A stretch of 64,000 bases of DNA, taken from assembly GCA_029570205.1 (NCBI GenBank), contig JAKQSI010000008.1, positions 1-64,000 of the forward strand, given 5' to 3'. Source of the stretch: Candidatus Omnitrophota bacterium. Lineage in GTDB: Bacteria > Hinthialibacterota > Hinthialibacteria > Hinthialibacterales > JAKPRU01. This document shows positions 16,175-24,334 of this stretch, in pieces. Numbering within the stretch: position 1 is the stretch's first letter; every line of letters starts with the position of its first letter. The notes under the pieces were generated by a model that did not search any database, was not told the DNA's origin, and saw only the letters and a program-made list of their open reading frames with translations. The position numbers were made by a program, and so were the translations under genes.

Positions 16175-18595
16175 TCAGTCACCCTTCCTGCCGACAGTTC
16201 GACGGAACAGGTCTGCGATAATATGAAGCACCAGCAAGGTCATGGTGATGATGGTGAGCCATTTGAAAAACGCGCTGGTTCTCACAATCACGGGTGCGCT
16301 GTCCGGTCGAGCATCGGGGTATCCCATCATCTGGGCCATGGCGATTTTGACCGGTTTCGGATCGGCATCCGGACTGTAGGGATCGAGAAGGACTTTGCCG
16401 AAGAAGAAATACGAATCCGGAGAATGGCACTCTTCGCAGCGGTCTCCCGCGCCCAGCGATTCTCCACGCGGAGCGACATTGTGGCTGACCGACCACAATA
16501 CGGGTTTGGCCTGCGGATGCTCGTAAGATTTCACCGTACCGTCCTCGGCCGCCTCGTACACCTTCGAACCGCTGACCAGGACCGGGTTGAGTTTCTCAAA
16601 GCGCTTTCCGGCCAGATGCTTGCGGAGCAAGGCGGAAAAGTTTGCGATTTCGGTCTCGGTGTTGATTTCCCGCTTGCCGTCCCCATCATGGTCTTTGGCG
16701 AAATCCTTATCCAGGAAGTCATTATAGAACTTCATGTACTTATCTTGAGGTTTGTGGAGTCTTATTATCTCTTTATCGTCATCCTTGGGATTTGCCTCGG
16801 CGACTGCGGCATCGACCGATTCCGAGATCTCTCTCAAGAACAGAGGAACGATAATGTCGCCTTCTTTGTGTCCCCACCAGACGGCGGTCTGGTTGTTGTA
16901 TGCCCGGATCTTGCCGCTTTCATCGGTGGCATACACCGGTCGCCATTCGGCAACCACCTCGCCGTATTTCGGACGCCACTTCGGGGCTTCCGGTATATCT
17001 CTGAACACTTCGTACGTGAGGGTGGTGTGGTTCGGTTGGAGTTCATAGACCAGGAACGCCTCGAACGCCGTTGCAAAGGTCTGGACCTTGGTTTTGATCA
17101 TATAGATCAATTGTCGTTCCTGAAATTCCTTTATCTGATAAAGCGCCTGAAGGGCCTTCAGGATTTCCTCTTCCGTGTCGAAATCCGGCAGTCCATCGCC
17201 GTTCGCGTCTTTCAGCCCTTCTTTCTCGGACTCGGAAGCCTCTTCGACCAGCTTTTCGATCACATCCCGAATTTCTGCCCAGCGGAGTGGAACCAGTGTT
17301 GTTTCTTCTTCACGGTAGCCGAACCACGGTCCTTCGGAGGAAATGATGGTAATCGGCCTGCCGAGCGAGGCATCCACCATACCGATTGCAGCCACTTGCA
17401 AGGTGGGAACATGGCAGACTTCGCAACCGATCTTTTCCAGGTGAATCGGCGGCAACCCTTTATGGACCATTTTCGGCGCACCCAGGTGACCCACTGTGTG
17501 GCATTTCTCACAAGTGTGCGCGGTCCCATCCAAGTCGTCCCGCACGCTCAATTCGTGGGAGTTACCCTTTGCGAAATTGTGGTGCAGGCCGCCGGGGTGG
17601 CAGTCGATACAGCGAATGCCCCGCTTGCTGTGGACATCAACACTGTACGTATCGCCGAATGTGGTTCCATGTTTCTCCGTGAAGGAGAGATCGTGGCAGA
17701 GAAGGCAATTACGATCGGAGGGTCGCTTGATGGGGAGATGCACTCTGCCGTCCGGAAGGAACAGGGATTTGTTGTATTCGACCGTCGGCAGCGGGAGGGT
17801 TTCTACTTGGGGATCTTCCAGGCTGCCCAGATAGGCGGCAATCGAGCCGTTGACTTTGCCGAGGACCGCTCCTGCGGTGGGCGCCCAGCGGAAGTTAAGC
17901 GCCTGGATCTGTTCGTAACGCTCTTGATAGGAATAGGTTTCCAGATGACAGAACAGGCAGTCCGCTTCAAGCGCACCGCTCAAATCCCAGTGAGCGCCAT
18001 AATAGTCGCCATCGGAGGATTCCGCGCCGCGCGGATCGTAATCATCCAGCCGGTGTCCGTTCCGGTCGAACTCCAGGGGGCCACCGCCAGGATGGCAGGT
18101 CCCGCATCGGGATGTCCAGGTATACAGGCCCATGTCGATTTGATTGGGGTTAGCGAAGTGCTTGCGGGGGAATTGGAGGAAATACATTCGGCTGAACTTT
18201 CCGCAGATTCCGTCCGAAATGCTCCAGGGGTCATCTTTATTTGCCCCATAATCGTCATGAAGGACATCGGACCCCATGCGGAAATGATACCCGGCCGTGA
18301 TCTTGTTGTAATTATGGCATTCACCGCACGTTCGTTTCGGGCTGTAAGGCGGAATGGACATGCCGTAGACGGCGGGATCCGTGGGCGCTCCGTCGCCGAA
18401 ATCCCCCATCATCTTTTTCCAGTCCTCCAGTTCCTGTTCCCATTTGAACGGATTGATTTCATTGCCCATGCTGTCCCGCAGGTAAAACGGCGGGCAGGCG
18501 CGTGGCGCTTGACGCTTGGGTTGCGCCTGTATCCAGGAAGGAATCAACAATAGCGCCGCAATCGCGAGTCCCAAGGAAATACGCATCTGGTTCAT
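16175..18595 (-). CDS. Octaheme c-type cytochrome, secreted and membrane-anchored
   Basis: The 806-residue protein has a signal peptide (cleavage after about WIQA, residue 24) and eight CxxCH heme sites: CGECH (90), CGTCH (164), CLFCH (213), CLLCH (297), CIDCH (329), CEKCH (362), CEVCH (391) and CEECH (720). A single membrane helix (about 778-798) ends the protein. Between hemes 7 and 8 lie two DxNxDG/DxDGDG loops (DANGDGLPDFDTEEE near 463, DHDGDGKREINTETE near 634) that look like calcium-binding EF-hand-type loops. Multiheme cytochromes of this kind carry electrons in the periplasm or reduce small oxyanions. The cytochrome b partner follows immediately. The ATG has AGAGGAA about 8 bases upstream. 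Confidence 0.9.
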   Translation of the reverse strand: MNQMRISLGLAIAALLLIPSWIQAQPKRQAPRACPPFYLRDSMGNEINPFKWEQELEDWKKMMGDFGDGAPTDPAVYGMSIPPYSPKRTCGECHNYNKITAGYHFRMGSDVLHDDYGANKDDPWSISDGICGKFSRMYFLQFPRKHFANPNQIDMGLYTWTSRCGTCHPGGGPLEFDRNGHRLDDYDPRGAESSDGDYYGAHWDLSGALEADCLFCHLETYSYQERYEQIQALNFRWAPTAGAVLGKVNGSIAAYLGSLEDPQVETLPLPTVEYNKSLFLPDGRVHLPIKRPSDRNCLLCHDLSFTEKHGTTFGDTYSVDVHSKRGIRCIDCHPGGLHHNFAKGNSHELSVRDDLDGTAHTCEKCHTVGHLGAPKMVHKGLPPIHLEKIGCEVCHVPTLQVAAIGMVDASLGRPITIISSEGPWFGYREEETTLVPLRWAEIRDVIEKLVEEASESEKEGLKDANGDGLPDFDTEEEILKALQALYQIKEFQERQLIYMIKTKVQTFATAFEAFLVYELQPNHTTLTYEVFRDIPEAPKWRPKYGEVVAEWRPVYATDESGKIRAYNNQTAVWWGHKEGDIIVPLFLREISESVDAAVAEANPKDDDKEIIRLHKPQDKYMKFYNDFLDKDFAKDHDGDGKREINTETEIANFSALLRKHLAGKRFEKLNPVLVSGSKVYEAAEDGTVKSYEHPQAKPVLWSVSHNVAPRGESLGAGDRCEECHSPDSYFFFGKVLLDPYSPDADPKPVKIAMAQMMGYPDARPDSAPVIVRTSAFFKWLTIITMTLLVLHIIADLFRRTVGRKGD

Positions 18596-18751
18596 TCTCT
18601 ATTCCTCTGGCGTAAATATCTGGTTTGGCAAACGTTCGATCGATCAACCCTGCCTTTACATAACAAAAAAGACATCGCCTCGACTCCCGTGCGACGATGC
18701 CTTTTCGAATTTCTCACAATCTCACCCCGCATTGAGGATTTTGTTGCCCGA

Positions 18752-20179
18752 TCATATATACAGTTCCGGTCCCAACTCGATCCGCCTGTTCTGCATCATG
18801 GCCGTGTTGGCGGAGAGAACCATAACGGCGTCGTTGCGACCCTTAATGACATCGGAATAAGGCTGTCGCCCAGAACGGACGCAGTCGAAGAAATCGGACA
18901 GTTCGATATCCTCGAAGTCCATCCCGACCATGGGTCGGGCGAAAGGTTGTCCCTGATCTTCCTGGGGTTCCATGCTCAGGTCGTGGGTTGCGCCGGAGGT
19001 AATCACTGCGGCGGCACGGGCAGCCAATTCCGCTTTGGACATGGCCTTATCGCCCCAAGCCAGCTTCGGCGCTGCGGCTTCCTCAAAGAAAAGTCCTTTG
19101 GTTGTCGTGAGGAGAATAGTACCCCGGTCGCCCATGATCTGTTCCGAGGCTCCATCGTGGGCATTCGCCCCGATGGAGGTATAGACGACCTTTGCAACAT
19201 AGGGGTCGGTTTTCAGCTTCCTCAACGCCTCCTCGCCCTGGTAGCGGGCCACCAGGTCCGGCGGCTCGGAGGAGAAGAAAGCCATGCGATTCTGTTCATT
19301 CGGCTCGATTTTGAATTCATAAATGACATTGACATTATCAAACACTTCGCGGTCATCCAGCCAGTAGTCTTTTCCGCCCACACCGACGACGGCCGACGGA
19401 TGACAGCCAAGCACCCAGCTGGCGACATCCAGTTGATGGCTTCCCAATTCCGTCATGAGACCGCCGGAGTATTCCCAATACATCCGCCAGTTCGCCCAGT
19501 GTTCAAAATCGGGATAGTATTGCCGAACGAGGTCGTATTCCTTTCCCGGAGGGAAGTCCATCCCGATATGCGGGCGACGCCAGATGTAATTCCGGTTCCA
19601 CTGGCAGCGGATCAGGGTGATGCGGCCCAGGAGACCTTCATTGTAGATCATGTGGACGGCCTTGCGGTAAATGGGGCTGTAACGGCGCTGCAATCCGACC
19701 TGAAGAAACTTGCCTGTCTCGCGGGAGACTTTCACCATTTCATTGGCTTCCTCCACGGTAAGCGCCATTGTTTTCTCACAGAAGACATTTTTCCCGGCTT
19801 TCATGGCAGCCATGGAATGCCGGCCATGCCAATGAAGCGGGCTGGTGACCACAACGCAGTCGATATCCGCTTTTTCCAGCATTTCCTCGTGGCGTTGGAA
19901 GGTCTGCACATCCGGGTTGGCGCAATATCCTTTGCCTGCCTCCAGGTTTGGCGGCCAGAGATCGCACAGGGCTGTGACTTTTACATTGGGCAATTTCACC
20001 ACCTTTCGCATGAGGTGATTGCCTCGCCCGCCTGTGCCGATCCAGCCGACTTTGACCAGGTTCCCGCTGTCCTGGGCATTGGCCGTGATGGACGGAGCGG
20101 CGCCAAGGGAAATCGCGGTAGCGAGCAGACCGGACGTTTTCATAAAGTCGCGCCGATCGGATTGCATTTTCTGCGTCAT
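18752..20179 (-). CDS. Tat-exported Gfo/Idh/MocA oxidoreductase
   Basis: This 475-residue NAD(P)-dependent oxidoreductase-family protein starts with a twin-arginine signal (DRRDFMKTSG, residues 8-17, then a hydrophobic stretch to about residue 33). The Rossmann motif KVGWIGTGGRG follows at about 42-53. The active-site lysine motif normally reads EKP but here reads EKT (VFCEKTMA). The C-terminal half has the family's beta-sheet domain. Periplasmic members are common in sugar-degrading PVC-type bacteria, where related enzymes oxidise or isomerise sugars. Its start overlaps the apbE stop by four bases (ATGA), so the two are translationally coupled. M5 at 20167 is an alternative start. Confidence 0.9.
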   Translation of the reverse strand: MTQKMQSDRRDFMKTSGLLATAISLGAAPSITANAQDSGNLVKVGWIGTGGRGNHLMRKVVKLPNVKVTALCDLWPPNLEAGKGYCANPDVQTFQRHEEMLEKADIDCVVVTSPLHWHGRHSMAAMKAGKNVFCEKTMALTVEEANEMVKVSRETGKFLQVGLQRRYSPIYRKAVHMIYNEGLLGRITLIRCQWNRNYIWRRPHIGMDFPPGKEYDLVRQYYPDFEHWANWRMYWEYSGGLMTELGSHQLDVASWVLGCHPSAVVGVGGKDYWLDDREVFDNVNVIYEFKIEPNEQNRMAFFSSEPPDLVARYQGEEALRKLKTDPYVAKVVYTSIGANAHDGASEQIMGDRGTILLTTTKGLFFEEAAAPKLAWGDKAMSKAELAARAAAVITSGATHDLSMEPQEDQGQPFARPMVGMDFEDIELSDFFDCVRSGRQPYSDVIKGRNDAVMVLSANTAMMQNRRIELGPELYI

Positions 20180-21138
20180 AATTCCTCACCTGTTTCCGGT
20201 TTTTCAAAACCGATCTTGTATAATTGGAAGCGCTCAGAGCCTTCCCTTATATACTGTATGGCGTTTACTCCCGCATTCGAACAGCAGTATTTTCGGGTTC
20301 CCTCGATTCCCAGCACAAAAAATGCCGTGGAGAGCGCATCGGTCTCCAGGGCTGTCGGGGCCAGCGCCGTCGCGCTCAACACGCCTTCGGCGGGCCGGCC
20401 CGAACGCGGGTTCAGAATATGCCCGTAAGTTCTTGTTTCAGCTCGGATAAATCTCTCATAATTGCCCGATGTGGACAAGGAACGGTCCATCAAATGAAGG
20501 ATCTCAAGATGCCGGTCAGGATTGAGCGGATCGCGGATTCCCACCTGCCAGCCCTCCTGCTCCGGGGGTGTGCCCAATGCATAAAATGTGCTTCCGCCCG
20601 CATTGATGAATGCGGAGGCGATCCCGTTGCGACGAAGAATCGCAGTGACGGCATCGACGGCATAGCCTTTCCCGATCCCTCCCAGATTGATTTCGATCCC
20701 CCGGAGATCAAACCGGACCGTCCGCCGTTCGGGATTCAGATGGACATGATCCATGCTCGTTCGCAATAAGGCCTCGGCGAGGGTGTCGGCATCTGGTACG
20801 GTCCCCGTTTTGCGGAAAAACTGCCAGGCCCGCACAAGCGGATGGACGGTAATATCGAATGCCCCGCCGGTTTCTTCATGGAGTTGTTTGCTGAACTGTA
20901 GAACATGGAACAACCCCGGTTCGACAATTACTTCTTCTTGCGCTGCGCGGGCGTTGATCCCGGAGATTTCGCTGGTGATATCGAATACACTTATCTGGTG
21001 TTCGAGCCGGTCGATTTCTTCCAACGCCAGTTCGGCAGCCCAGTGCAGGCGCGCCTTGTTGTCGCCGTATAAAAGCAGAGAAAACTCCGTCGCCATGGCG
21101 CGGTGATGCACTTCAAGGAAGGCAGGATTGGAGGCCAT
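20176..21138 (-). CDS. apbE: FAD:protein FMN transferase (ApbE)
   Basis: ApbE attaches FMN from FAD to threonine in target proteins such as Nqr/Rnf and other flavinylated redox carriers, usually in the periplasm. Visible family motifs: the AMATEFSLLLY opening, EINLGGIGKGYAVD (the G-G-I-G-K-G-Y core), INAGGSTFYALG, and the metal/flavin segment GHILNPRSGRPAEGVLSATALAPTALETDALST. The ATG at 21138 has AGAGGA about 8 bases upstream; a longer frame to 21417 would translate the repeat region and is rejected. No lipobox or signal peptide is evident with this start, which is unusual for a periplasmic ApbE. It is coupled to the downstream oxidoreductase and close to the cytochrome genes. No obvious flavinylation target is in the window. 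Confidence 0.9.
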   Translation of the reverse strand: MASNPAFLEVHHRAMATEFSLLLYGDNKARLHWAAELALEEIDRLEHQISVFDITSEISGINARAAQEEVIVEPGLFHVLQFSKQLHEETGGAFDITVHPLVRAWQFFRKTGTVPDADTLAEALLRTSMDHVHLNPERRTVRFDLRGIEINLGGIGKGYAVDAVTAILRRNGIASAFINAGGSTFYALGTPPEQEGWQVGIRDPLNPDRHLEILHLMDRSLSTSGNYERFIRAETRTYGHILNPRSGRPAEGVLSATALAPTALETDALSTAFFVLGIEGTRKYCCSNAGVNAIQYIREGSERFQLYKIGFEKPETGEEL

Positions 21139-21179
21139 CGACTTCATCCTCTGGGGGTGATACAGAATAAAAATCATTG

Positions 21180-21480
21180 AATCACAGGCTTGCACGAGCG
21201 CCAATGGGCGGTCCCATCCTAAAAAATCTCGCCCACAACCGCCCTTGCGAGCCTTCCTCCGGCGGAACCGGTGATTGGGTGAAGAAACGGGCTGAAGCTG
21301 GGGCCACCGGCAAGATGCCGGCGCCACCCGGCAAATCCCCGATAATCGGGTGGCACAGGCTTCCAGCCTGTGGTTGTTTCTAAGGAGCGAAGCGTGGCAA
21401 TCTAATTGTGGGCGCATAACAAGGACGAGAACGCCACGTCGCAGCCCTTCGCAGACTCCGGGCGGCTCCTCCTAAGAAAT
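21180..21480. repeat. Mosaic of palindromes and a solo array flank
   Basis: No gene is present. 21232-21280 contains a third, plus-oriented copy of the array flank (GCGAGCCTTCCTCCGGCGG... then GGTGATTGGGTGAAGAAA) but without the 33-bp units. It is followed by the stem CACCGGCA/TGCCGGCG near 21305 and the stem CACAGGCT (21354-21361)/AGCCTGTG (21365-21372). From about 21430 the sequence matches, in reverse complement, the outer flank found at 28450-28515. Confidence 0.7.
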
Positions 21481-21862
21481 CTCGCCCATCGACAGGCACG
21501 GAGGCCTGTCCCACCAGTAGGCCAGGCGTCCCTGCCTGGCAGCTAACCAGTAGGCCAGGCGTCCCTGCCTGGCAGCTAACCAGTAAACCAGGCGTCCCTG
21601 CCTGGCAGCTAACCAGTAGGCCAGGCGTCCCTGCCTGGCAGCTAACCAGTAGGCCAAGCGTCCCTGCCTGGCAGCTACCAGTAAACCAGGCGTCCCTGCC
21701 TGGCAGCTACCAGTAAAACCAGGCGCCCCTGCCTGGCAGCTAACCAGTAGGCCAGGCGTCCCTGCCTGGCAGCTAACCAGTAGGCCAGGCGTCCCTGCCT
21801 GGCAAAGAAGGGCGGAAAACACACTTTCTTCACCCAATCACCGGCTCCGCTGGAGGGAGGCT
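21481..21862 (-). repeat. Hairpin array 1: nine copies of a 33-bp unit
   Basis: Read on the minus strand, the unit is GCCAGGC-AGGGAC-GCCTGGC plus a spacer of the type CTACTGGTTAGCT. Nine copies run from about 21522 to 21803 at 32-34 base spacing. The outer side ends in a variant stem GACAGGC/GCCTGTC. The inner flank (21803-21862) is a near-perfect reverse complement of 27785-27845. Open frames through it (AARQGRLAYWL-type peptides) are consequences of the repeat length being divisible by 3, not genes. Confidence 0.85.
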
Positions 21863-21958
21863 CCAATTCACCGCACTTGACCTGGAATGTTTCACCTGTT
21901 TGACTCGTTGACCTTCGATTGCCTGAGTCAAAGGCACGGAAAAAAGCAGGAGTGAACC

Positions 21959-23284
21959 ATGAATCGAGCGGCAGGGCAAAGTGAGGGAGGTTCCGGTGTT
22001 CCGGGTGTTTCCCGGATTCAGATGTGGCTGGCGCTTGTCGCGGCATTGCTGGGATGGATGTTCGATGGAATGGAGATGAGCATTTATGGAGTGATAGCCC
22101 GGCCTGCCCTGATCGATCTCATGCCGGGCCACACGGATGCCGAGGTAAAGTGGATTTTGAGCCTGACCTTTGCGCTGTTTTTGTGGGGCGCGGCAGTGGG
22201 CGGTGTGATTTTCGGGCGGTTGGGAGACAAGATCGGCCGTGTGCAGACCCTGATGCTGACCGTATTGGTATATGCCGGATTTACCGCCCTGTCGGCGTTT
22301 GCGCATAATTGGCAGCAACTGGCCATTTGCCGATTCATGGGGGCATTGGGCATGGGGGGCGAATGGGGCGCAGGGGTGGCGTTGATTATGGAGACGTGGC
22401 CGGAAAAGAATCGCCCTCTGCTGGCGGGGCTTGTCGGCAGCGCCTCCAATGCGGGCTTCTGGATTGGGGCCACGCTGGCACGGATTATTCAGGGGATTGC
22501 AGATTATGAGTCGAGCTGGTTTCAATCCGTTATCCCCATTGAGAGTATGGCGCAGAGCTGGCGATGGGTACTTCTGGCGGGGATTTCCCCGGCGATCATT
22601 GCGATTCTGGTCCGACTCTTTGTAAAAGAGCCGCCGCGATGGATTCAGTCCAGGGAGAAGAAAGAATCGTCCTCATTGCGCGAGTTGTTTTCGCAACCGT
22701 TCTTACGGGAGACAGTTTGCGCCTCCCTGCTTTCGACGGTGGCACTATTGGGAACCTGGGGTTCGTTTCTCTGGTTGGCCTCTTATGTAAGCAGCATTAC
22801 CGTCGAGCCGAGTGCGCCGGGCATCGTGGCGCAGTGGCAGGGGTATGGACAGGTTGTGGGCGGCATACTGGGCGGTTTGGTGGGATATTGGATCAGCCGT
22901 CGGACCTCCTACGCCGGGCTGTGTGTACTGGCCTGGGCCTCTGTTGTCGCGCTATACGGATTGCACAATGAATTTGGGATGTCTATGTGCCTGTGGGGGA
23001 TTTTTGCGGGCCTGTGGGTCACCGCGTTTTTCGGCTGGCTGCCGCTTTATATTCCCGAACTGTTCCCGACCCGGATTCGAGTTACCGGAGAAGGCTTCTG
23101 TTACAATGTCGGGCGGATCATTGCGGGATTCGGGGTCCTTGGAGCGGGCGCTCTGGCCGGGATGTTCGGCGAGGGGGCGCAGGGATTTCAAAAAGGAGGA
23201 ATGGTGATGGCAACAATTTACCTGTTCGGTTTGATCGTGATCTATTTCTCCCCTGAGACCAAAGGGAAACCGCTTCCGGATTGA
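21959..23284 (+). CDS. MFS transporter, metabolite:H+ symporter type
   Basis: This 441-residue, roughly 12-helix major facilitator has the loop 2-3 signature GRLGDKIGR (about 81-89) and GALGMGGEWGAGVALIMETWPEKNR (a sugar/carboxylate symporter hallmark in the TM4-TM5 region). The GWMFDGMEMSIYG motif in TM1 is typical of sialate/lactate/aromatic-acid:H+ symporters. Substrate cannot be assigned from sequence alone. GGAG lies 6 bases upstream of the ATG. It is the first gene inside the segment bounded by the two hairpin arrays. Confidence 0.85.
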   Translation: MNRAAGQSEGGSGVPGVSRIQMWLALVAALLGWMFDGMEMSIYGVIARPALIDLMPGHTDAEVKWILSLTFALFLWGAAVGGVIFGRLGDKIGRVQTLMLTVLVYAGFTALSAFAHNWQQLAICRFMGALGMGGEWGAGVALIMETWPEKNRPLLAGLVGSASNAGFWIGATLARIIQGIADYESSWFQSVIPIESMAQSWRWVLLAGISPAIIAILVRLFVKEPPRWIQSREKKESSSLRELFSQPFLRETVCASLLSTVALLGTWGSFLWLASYVSSITVEPSAPGIVAQWQGYGQVVGGILGGLVGYWISRRTSYAGLCVLAWASVVALYGLHNEFGMSMCLWGIFAGLWVTAFFGWLPLYIPELFPTRIRVTGEGFCYNVGRIIAGFGVLGAGALAGMFGEGAQGFQKGGMVMATIYLFGLIVIYFSPETKGKPLPD

Positions 23285-23292
23285 GGCTCGTG

Positions 23293-23372
23293 GACCCCGT
23301 AGGGGCATGGCATGCCATGCCCCTATAGATCTTGGGACACCCAGTAGGGGGCACATGGCCCTACAGGGTCCG
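23293..23372. repeat. Nested palindrome between MFS and cdsA
   Basis: A perfect 26-bp palindrome (TAGGGGCATGGCA at 23300-23312 with its complement at 23313-23325) lies inside outer arms GGACCC (near 23293) and GGGTCC (near 23367), with TAGGGG-type text repeated at about 23344. No T-run. Confidence 0.7.
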
Positions 23373-23472
23373 AAGCCGGTAGCATTCAATTCCATCCCGG
23401 AATTGGGAATAATGCTCAGAATCATTCCAAAGGTCTGATTCGGATGTGTACTGGAACGAAAGGATCTGTTCC

Positions 23473-24312
23473 ATGCATAAACGCCGTCTTCTGACGGGAT
23501 TGGCTGTCATTCCGGTTTTTCTGGTGTGTCTCTTTCACCCACTCGGGAGGGAGTTTACCCTTCTGGCAACCGTCCTGTTTGCGACCCTGTCGGCAGTCGA
23601 GCTATGGCGGATTCTGGTGGATGACGACGGCAAGGTCGTGTTTTGCGGATTGCTTGTGGTGATTTGGGGATTGTTGCTCGCCGCCTATTTTCGTTCCATA
23701 GACGGAACGATTACCGTTTTGATTGTCGGGACATGGTTTGTGAGTTCCTTGTTGATCGCAGCGGGGTGGCGAGATGGCCGTCGGATTCTGTCCTCGGCGT
23801 ATTTTCTGGTTTTTTATCTTGCGGCTCCGCTGGCGACGCTTGTGGCAATTCGTACCTCGGATGTCGGCGTTCAGCTCACGGGTTTTGTCATGCTGGTTTC
23901 GTGTGCCTGTGATACGGGCGGATATTACATTGGTTCCTTTTTCGGACGGAGAAGATTGGCGCCGGCTCTCAGTCCGAACAAGACGGTTGAAGGTGGGATC
24001 GGCGGATTGTTGTTTTGCCTGCTGGGTGTGGCCGTTTGGGGGTTTCTCCAGGGATACTGGGTCGATCCCGGTCACTTATTCTGGATGTCATTGGAACCGA
24101 TGGCGTGGATGAAGGTCTTGGCTCTGGCGCTTATTGTGGGAGTATTGGCGCAGGTCGGCGATCTACTGGAATCCATGCTGAAACGGGACGCGGGGGTGAA
24201 AGATTCCGGCAATAATTCGACGGGGCACGGGGGATATCTGGATATGTTGGATTCTCTGTTGTGGGCCTCTCCTGCCATGTTTCTCTTTGCTGTCCTGACC
24301 GGCCACCTGTGA
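23473..24312 (+). CDS. cdsA: Phosphatidate cytidylyltransferase CdsA
   Basis: CdsA makes CDP-diacylglycerol from phosphatidate and CTP, the entry point for bacterial phospholipids, in the inner membrane. The protein has about 279 residues with several membrane segments and the C-terminal family signature S-x-L-K-R-x4-K-D-x-G...GHGG..D..DS (SMLKRDAGVKDSGNNSTGHGGYLDMLDS, shown in the reading from about 24172). The usual DRLDS reads DMLDS here. The ATG at 23473 has AAGGA 9 bases upstream; an earlier in-frame start at 23446 lacks support. No uppS, dxr or other usual neighbours are adjacent. Confidence 0.9.
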   Translation: MHKRRLLTGLAVIPVFLVCLFHPLGREFTLLATVLFATLSAVELWRILVDDDGKVVFCGLLVVIWGLLLAAYFRSIDGTITVLIVGTWFVSSLLIAAGWRDGRRILSSAYFLVFYLAAPLATLVAIRTSDVGVQLTGFVMLVSCACDTGGYYIGSFFGRRRLAPALSPNKTVEGGIGGLLFCLLGVAVWGFLQGYWVDPGHLFWMSLEPMAWMKVLALALIVGVLAQVGDLLESMLKRDAGVKDSGNNSTGHGGYLDMLDSLLWASPAMFLFAVLTGHL

Positions 24313-24334
24313 ATCAGGGGTCAAAAATCGGGAG

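Noticed and set aside
16100-18553. An 817-codon open frame on the plus strand
   Set aside because: It is the antisense shadow of the octaheme cytochrome gene, which has a signal peptide and eight CxxCH motifs. The plus frame has no family likeness.
18689-20428. A 579-codon open frame on the plus strand
   Set aside because: It is the antisense of the Gfo/Idh/MocA and apbE genes; composition and lack of motifs argue against it.
21472-22046. Open frames with repeated AARQGRLAYWL or CQAGTPGLL peptides
   Set aside because: They arise because the hairpin unit is close to 33 bases, a multiple of three. There is no start signal and no family, and all frames and both strands show the same effect.
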